A stretch of DNA of 64,000 bases from Halomonas sp. HL-93 (lineage in GTDB: Bacteria; Pseudomonadota; Gammaproteobacteria; Pseudomonadales; Halomonadaceae): the NCBI RefSeq assembly GCF_900086985.1, contig NZ_LT593974.1, positions 3,038,001 to 3,102,000 of the forward strand. The letters run 5' to 3'. Under the pieces are notes generated by a model that worked only from the letters and a program-made list of their open reading frames with translations, was not told the DNA's origin and did not search any database. Each line of letters opens with the position of its first letter. Position 1 is the first letter of the stretch. Below are positions 60,874-64,000 of this stretch, one piece after another. A program made the position numbers and the translations under genes.

Positions 60874-62451
60874 TCACTCCCACTCAATAGTAGCAGGCGG
60901 CTTACTGGAGACATCATAAGTCACCCGCGAAACCCCAGCCAACTCATTGATAATACGGTTAGAGACCTTCTCCAGCAGCTCATAGGGCAGGTGGGCCCAG
61001 CGGGCGGTCATGAAGTCGATGGTTTCTACCGCGCGTAGCGCGATGACCCATTCGTAACGGCGGCCGTCGCCGACGACGCCTACGGATTTCACCGGCAGGA
61101 ACACGGCGAATGCCTGGCTGGTTTTTTCGTACCAGCCGGAGTTGCGCAGCTCTTCGATGAAGATGGCGTCGGCTTCGCGGAGGATGTCGGCGTATTCTTT
61201 TTTGACTTCACCCAGAATACGCACGCCCAGGCCTGGCCCCGGGAAGGGGTGGCGGTAGACCATGTCGTAGGGCAGGCCGAGTTCCAGGCCGAGTTTGCGG
61301 ACTTCGTCCTTGAACAGTTCGCGCAGCGGCTCGACCAGCTTGAGCTTCATGGTTTCCGGCAGGCCGCCGACGTTGTGGTGAGATTTGATCACGTGGGCCT
61401 TGCCGGTTTTGGAGGCCGCGGATTCGATCACGTCCGGGTAGATGGTGCCCTGGGCGAGGAAGTCGACGCCTTCAATTTTGCTAGCTTCTTCATCGAATAC
61501 GTCGATAAAGGTGTTGCCGATGATCTTGCGCTTCAGTTCCGGGTCGTTTTCGCCTTTCAGCTTACCGAGGAACAGGTCTTCGGCGTCCACACGAATGACC
61601 TTCACGCCCATGTGCTTGGCGAAGGTTTCCATTACCTGGTCGCCTTCCGCTTTGCGCAGCAGGCCGTTATCGACGAATACGCAGGTCAGTTGGGTGCCAA
61701 TCGCTTTGTGCAGCAGCGCGGCGACGACGGACGAATCCACGCCGCCGGAGAGGCCAAGCAGTACGTGGCGGTCGCCGACCTGCTCGCGAACACGCTGTAC
61801 CTGGTCTTCGATGATTTGCGCGGGCGTCCAGAGTTTTTCGGCTTTACAGATATCCAGCACGAAGTGCTCAAGAATGCGCTGGCCCTGCAGCGTATGGGTG
61901 ACTTCCGGGTGGAACTGCACACCGTAGAACTGCTTGTCTTCCCAGGCCATGGCAGCAATCGGGCAGCTGGGTGTGGAGGCCGTCACGGTGAACTGGGCGG
62001 GCACTTCGGCCACCTTGTCGCCGTGGCTCATCCATACGTCCAGCAGCGCTTTGCCGGTGGCGGCGTCTACGTGGTCTTTAATGCCGTTGAACAGCGCGTT
62101 GTCGGCGTCGATTTGAATCTGTGCGTAGCCGAACTCGCTCTGATTGGAACCGGCCACGCTGCCACCCAGCTGCTCGGCCATGGTCTGCATGCCGTAGCAG
62201 ATACCCAACACCGGCAGGCCCATCTCAAACGCGCACTTAGGTGCGCGCGGTGAGTCCAATTCGGTCACGGATTCCGGCCCACCGGCAAGGATAATGCCGT
62301 TGGGGTTGTACTCACGGATCTCTTCTTCGGTGATATCGAAGGCGCGGACTTCGGAATAAACGCCGATCTCGCGCACCCGGCGGGCGATCAGTTGGGTGTA
62401 CTGGGAGCCAAAGTCGAGAATCAGAATCTTATGGGCGTGAATGTCACTCAT
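60874..62451 (-). CDS. guaA: GMP synthase (glutamine-hydrolysing)
   Basis: 525 residues from the ATG at 62451, the same length as E. coli GuaA. It converts XMP, glutamine and ATP to GMP. Class I amidotransferase domain: [20 protein letters not shown], catalytic cysteine in [20 protein letters not shown], and [11 protein letters not shown]-pyrophosphatase P-loop [20 protein letters not shown] near residue 230. The C-terminal dimerisation domain ends [17 protein letters not shown]. Second gene of guaBA, 92 bp after guaB. A decayed copy of codons about 421-468 lies 4-6 kb downstream. Confidence 0.98.
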   Translation of the reverse strand: MSDIHAHKILILDFGSQYTQLIARRVREIGVYSEVRAFDITEEEIREYNPNGIILAGGPESVTELDSPRAPKCAFEMGLPVLGICYGMQTMAEQLGGSVAGSNQSEFGYAQIQIDADNALFNGIKDHVDAATGKALLDVWMSHGDKVAEVPAQFTVTASTPSCPIAAMAWEDKQFYGVQFHPEVTHTLQGQRILEHFVLDICKAEKLWTPAQIIEDQVQRVREQVGDRHVLLGLSGGVDSSVVAALLHKAIGTQLTCVFVDNGLLRKAEGDQVMETFAKHMGVKVIRVDAEDLFLGKLKGENDPELKRKIIGNTFIDVFDEEASKIEGVDFLAQGTIYPDVIESAASKTGKAHVIKSHHNVGGLPETMKLKLVEPLRELFKDEVRKLGLELGLPYDMVYRHPFPGPGLGVRILGEVKKEYADILREADAIFIEELRNSGWYEKTSQAFAVFLPVKSVGVVGDGRRYEWVIALRAVETIDFMTARWAHLPYELLEKVSNRIINELAGVSRVTYDVSSKPPATIEWE

Positions 62452-62543
62452 GGCAGGGTCTCGGTTAAGCGGTGCAGGGCCGCAGGTAAGGCCAAAAAGC
62501 AAGCGGCGAGCAATGCCCGCCGCGATGTATCTAAACGTGCTGG

Positions 62544-64000
62544 TTAGCTCACCCGGTAATTGGGGGCTTCTTTGGTGATCTGCACGTCGTGGACGTGGGA
62601 CTCGTTAAAGCCAGCGCCGGTAATTTGGACGAATTCGGGCTTGGTACGCATTTCCTGGATATCGCGGCAGCCGGTGTAGCCCATGGAGGCGCGTAGGCCG
62701 CCCATCATCTGATGAACGATAGCGCTCATCATGCCTTTATAAGGAACGCGGCCTTCAATGCCTTCCGGCACCAGTTTTTCAGCGCCTTCGCTCTTATCCT
62801 GGAAGTAGCGGTCGGCGCTGCCTTGATTCTGCGACATCGCCCCCATGGAGCCCATACCGCGGTAGGCTTTGTAGGTACGGCCCTGATAAAGCTCGACTTC
62901 GCCGGGGGCTTCTTCGGTGCCGGCCAACAGGCCACCGACCATCACTGCACTGGCGCCCGCCGCAATCGCTTTGGCCAAATCGCCGGAGTAGCGGATGCCG
63001 CCGTCGGCGATCACCGGTACGTCTAACTCTTTCAGTGCTTCCGCCACATTGGAAACCGCGGTGATTTGCGGCACGCCAACACCTGCAACAACGCGGGTGG
63101 TGCAGATAGAACCCGGGCCAATGCCGACTTTAACGCCATCCGCACCGGCGTCGGCCAGTGCTTTGGCGGCCGCGGCAGTGGCGATGTTACCGCCAATCAC
63201 TTGAATGGCCGGGAAATGCTCTTTGATCCAGCGAACGCGCTCAATCACGCCTTGGGAGTGGCCGTGGGCGGTATCCACAATGATCACATCCACGCCGGCT
63301 TCGGCGAGGGCTGCGACGCGGTCCGGGGTTTCCGGGCCGGTGCCTACCGCCGCACCCACTAGCAAGCGGCCGTCGCTGTCTTTGGCGGCCATCGGGTAGG
63401 TGCGGGCTTTTTCGATATCCTGGAAGGTCACCAAGCCACGCAGGTGGAAGGCGTCGTCAACGATCAGCATTTTTTCGATGCGGTGTTCGCGCATTTTGGC
63501 TTTGCTGGTTTCGAGATCGGTGCCTTCCTTGACGGTAATCAGCCGCTCGCGGGGCGTCATGATCGCTTCAACGCTGTCGCCGTGGTTGGGCTGGAAACGC
63601 ATATCGCGCTCGGTCACAATGCCCACCAGGGTTTCGCCTTCAACCACCGGGAAGCCAGAAAAACCGTATTCGCGCGCCATGGCCAACAGGTCTTCGAGCT
63701 TGGCTTTGGGGCTGACGGTGACCGGGTCTTTTACAATCACGCTTTCGTGCTTTTTCACCTTGCGCACTTCAGCGGCTTGCTGGGTCATCGCCATACTTTT
63801 ATGGATAATGCCAATGCCGCCTTCCTGTGCCATCGCAATCGCCAGACGCGCTTCGGTTACCGTATCCATTGCAGCGGAAACCAGCGGAATATTGAGGGTG
63901 AGATGGCGAGTCAGGCGGGTTTTAAGGCTCACATCCTTGGGGAGAACGTCGGAGAAGCCGGGCAGGAGGAGTACGTCGTCGAACGTAAGTGCTTCTTGGG
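62544..64000 (-). CDS. guaB: IMP dehydrogenase (start outside the window)
   Basis: About 485 residues visible; the frame runs to the right edge, reading [20 protein letters not shown] just before [20 protein letters not shown], so only the first few codons are missing. IMP to XMP with NAD. Two CBS domains at about 90-200 ([40 protein letters not shown]). Catalytic cysteine loop [15 protein letters not shown], phosphate-binding [14 protein letters not shown] and flap [10 protein letters not shown] are intact. An internal ATG-like start at 63932 is not the true start. Confidence 0.97.
   Translation of the reverse strand, partial: QEALTFDDVLLLPGFSDVLPKDVSLKTRLTRHLTLNIPLVSAAMDTVTEARLAIAMAQEGGIGIIHKSMAMTQQAAEVRKVKKHESVIVKDPVTVSPKAKLEDLLAMAREYGFSGFPVVEGETLVGIVTERDMRFQPNHGDSVEAIMTPRERLITVKEGTDLETSKAKMREHRIEKMLIVDDAFHLRGLVTFQDIEKARTYPMAAKDSDGRLLVGAAVGTGPETPDRVAALAEAGVDVIIVDTAHGHSQGVIERVRWIKEHFPAIQVIGGNIATAAAAKALADAGADGVKVGIGPGSICTTRVVAGVGVPQITAVSNVAEALKELDVPVIADGGIRYSGDLAKAIAAGASAVMVGGLLAGTEEAPGEVELYQGRTYKAYRGMGSMGAMSQNQGSADRYFQDKSEGAEKLVPEGIEGRVPYKGMMSAIVHQMMGGLRASMGYTGCRDIQEMRTKPEFVQITGAGFNESHVHDVQITKEAPNYRVS

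Noticed and set aside
61249..62253. 334-codon open frame on the plus strand opposite guaA
   Set aside because: Shadow of guaA codon bias; composition is a read-through of the conserved antisense gene and it has no ribosome site or family.

Overview
The window looks like chromosomal DNA of a moderately GC-rich gammaproteobacterium. Gene content (msrPQ, guaBA, many LysR/SDR/RidA neighbourhoods, MipA, RND pumps) and protein style fit a Halomonas/Vreelandella-type organism, but this is judged by eye and no search was possible. Only two conserved anchors are present: the msrP end plus msrQ at the left edge, and guaBA at the right edge. Almost everything between is accessory.

Layout. (1) 1-10.6 kb: msrPQ, a dead LysR gene, a LysE exporter with an Lrp regulator, an XRE/MmyB regulator divergent from an MFS pump, then small regulator-plus-enzyme units (LysR/RidA, AraC/SDR, Tat-exported MBL hydrolase/LysR). 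(2) 10.5-18.5 kb: a Maa-type acetyltransferase and an RND adaptor-permease pair, divergent from a MipA/OmpV-response regulator-kinase operon. (3) 18.5-27.3 kb: RidA/LysR/SDR, TetR/MFS, a DUF697-like protein, a TonB-dependent siderophore receptor with a Fur-box-like site, and a cupin-DUF1330-DUF697-like cassette cut by an IS5 relic. (4) 27.3-38.7 kb: an efflux operon (adaptor-RND-outer membrane factor-DHA2 MFS) divergent from its own two-component system, then a MarR-GNAT fusion and a TauE/SafE exporter. (5) 38.8-52.9 kb: a graveyard of toxin-antitoxin and duplicated fragments: RhuM and Fic relics, an intact ParDE pair, three AbiE-type loci in different states of decay, and two LysR/EamA loci that carry relics of each other. 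(6) 53.0-60.8 kb: an AT-rich island beside guaA. It holds a HEPN-like ORF, an unknown membrane protein, an intact IS66 element and a tight three-gene operon: a DUF262-like protein, a DUF3696/OLD-like AAA ATPase and an unknown protein. (7) 60.8-64 kb: guaA and a 5'-truncated guaB.

Main result. The island was assembled at guaA. A decayed copy of guaA codons about 421-468 lies 4-6 kb downstream of the real gene, in the same orientation. It is split by a complete IS66 element with 8-bp target duplications (TTTCGTAC). Directly at the island-side edge of that scar is a 58-bp near-perfect palindrome, and next to it the three-gene ATPase operon, a good anti-phage defence candidate. It resembles what I remember of the Menshen type, but its DUF262 protein has lost the DGQQR motif. 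HEPN, AbiE, ParDE, Fic and RhuM genes or relics nearby support a defence/TA hotspot.

Limits. Family names come from reading motifs. Start codons were chosen by Shine-Dalgarno spacing and family alignment. No tRNA, rRNA or CRISPR array was seen.
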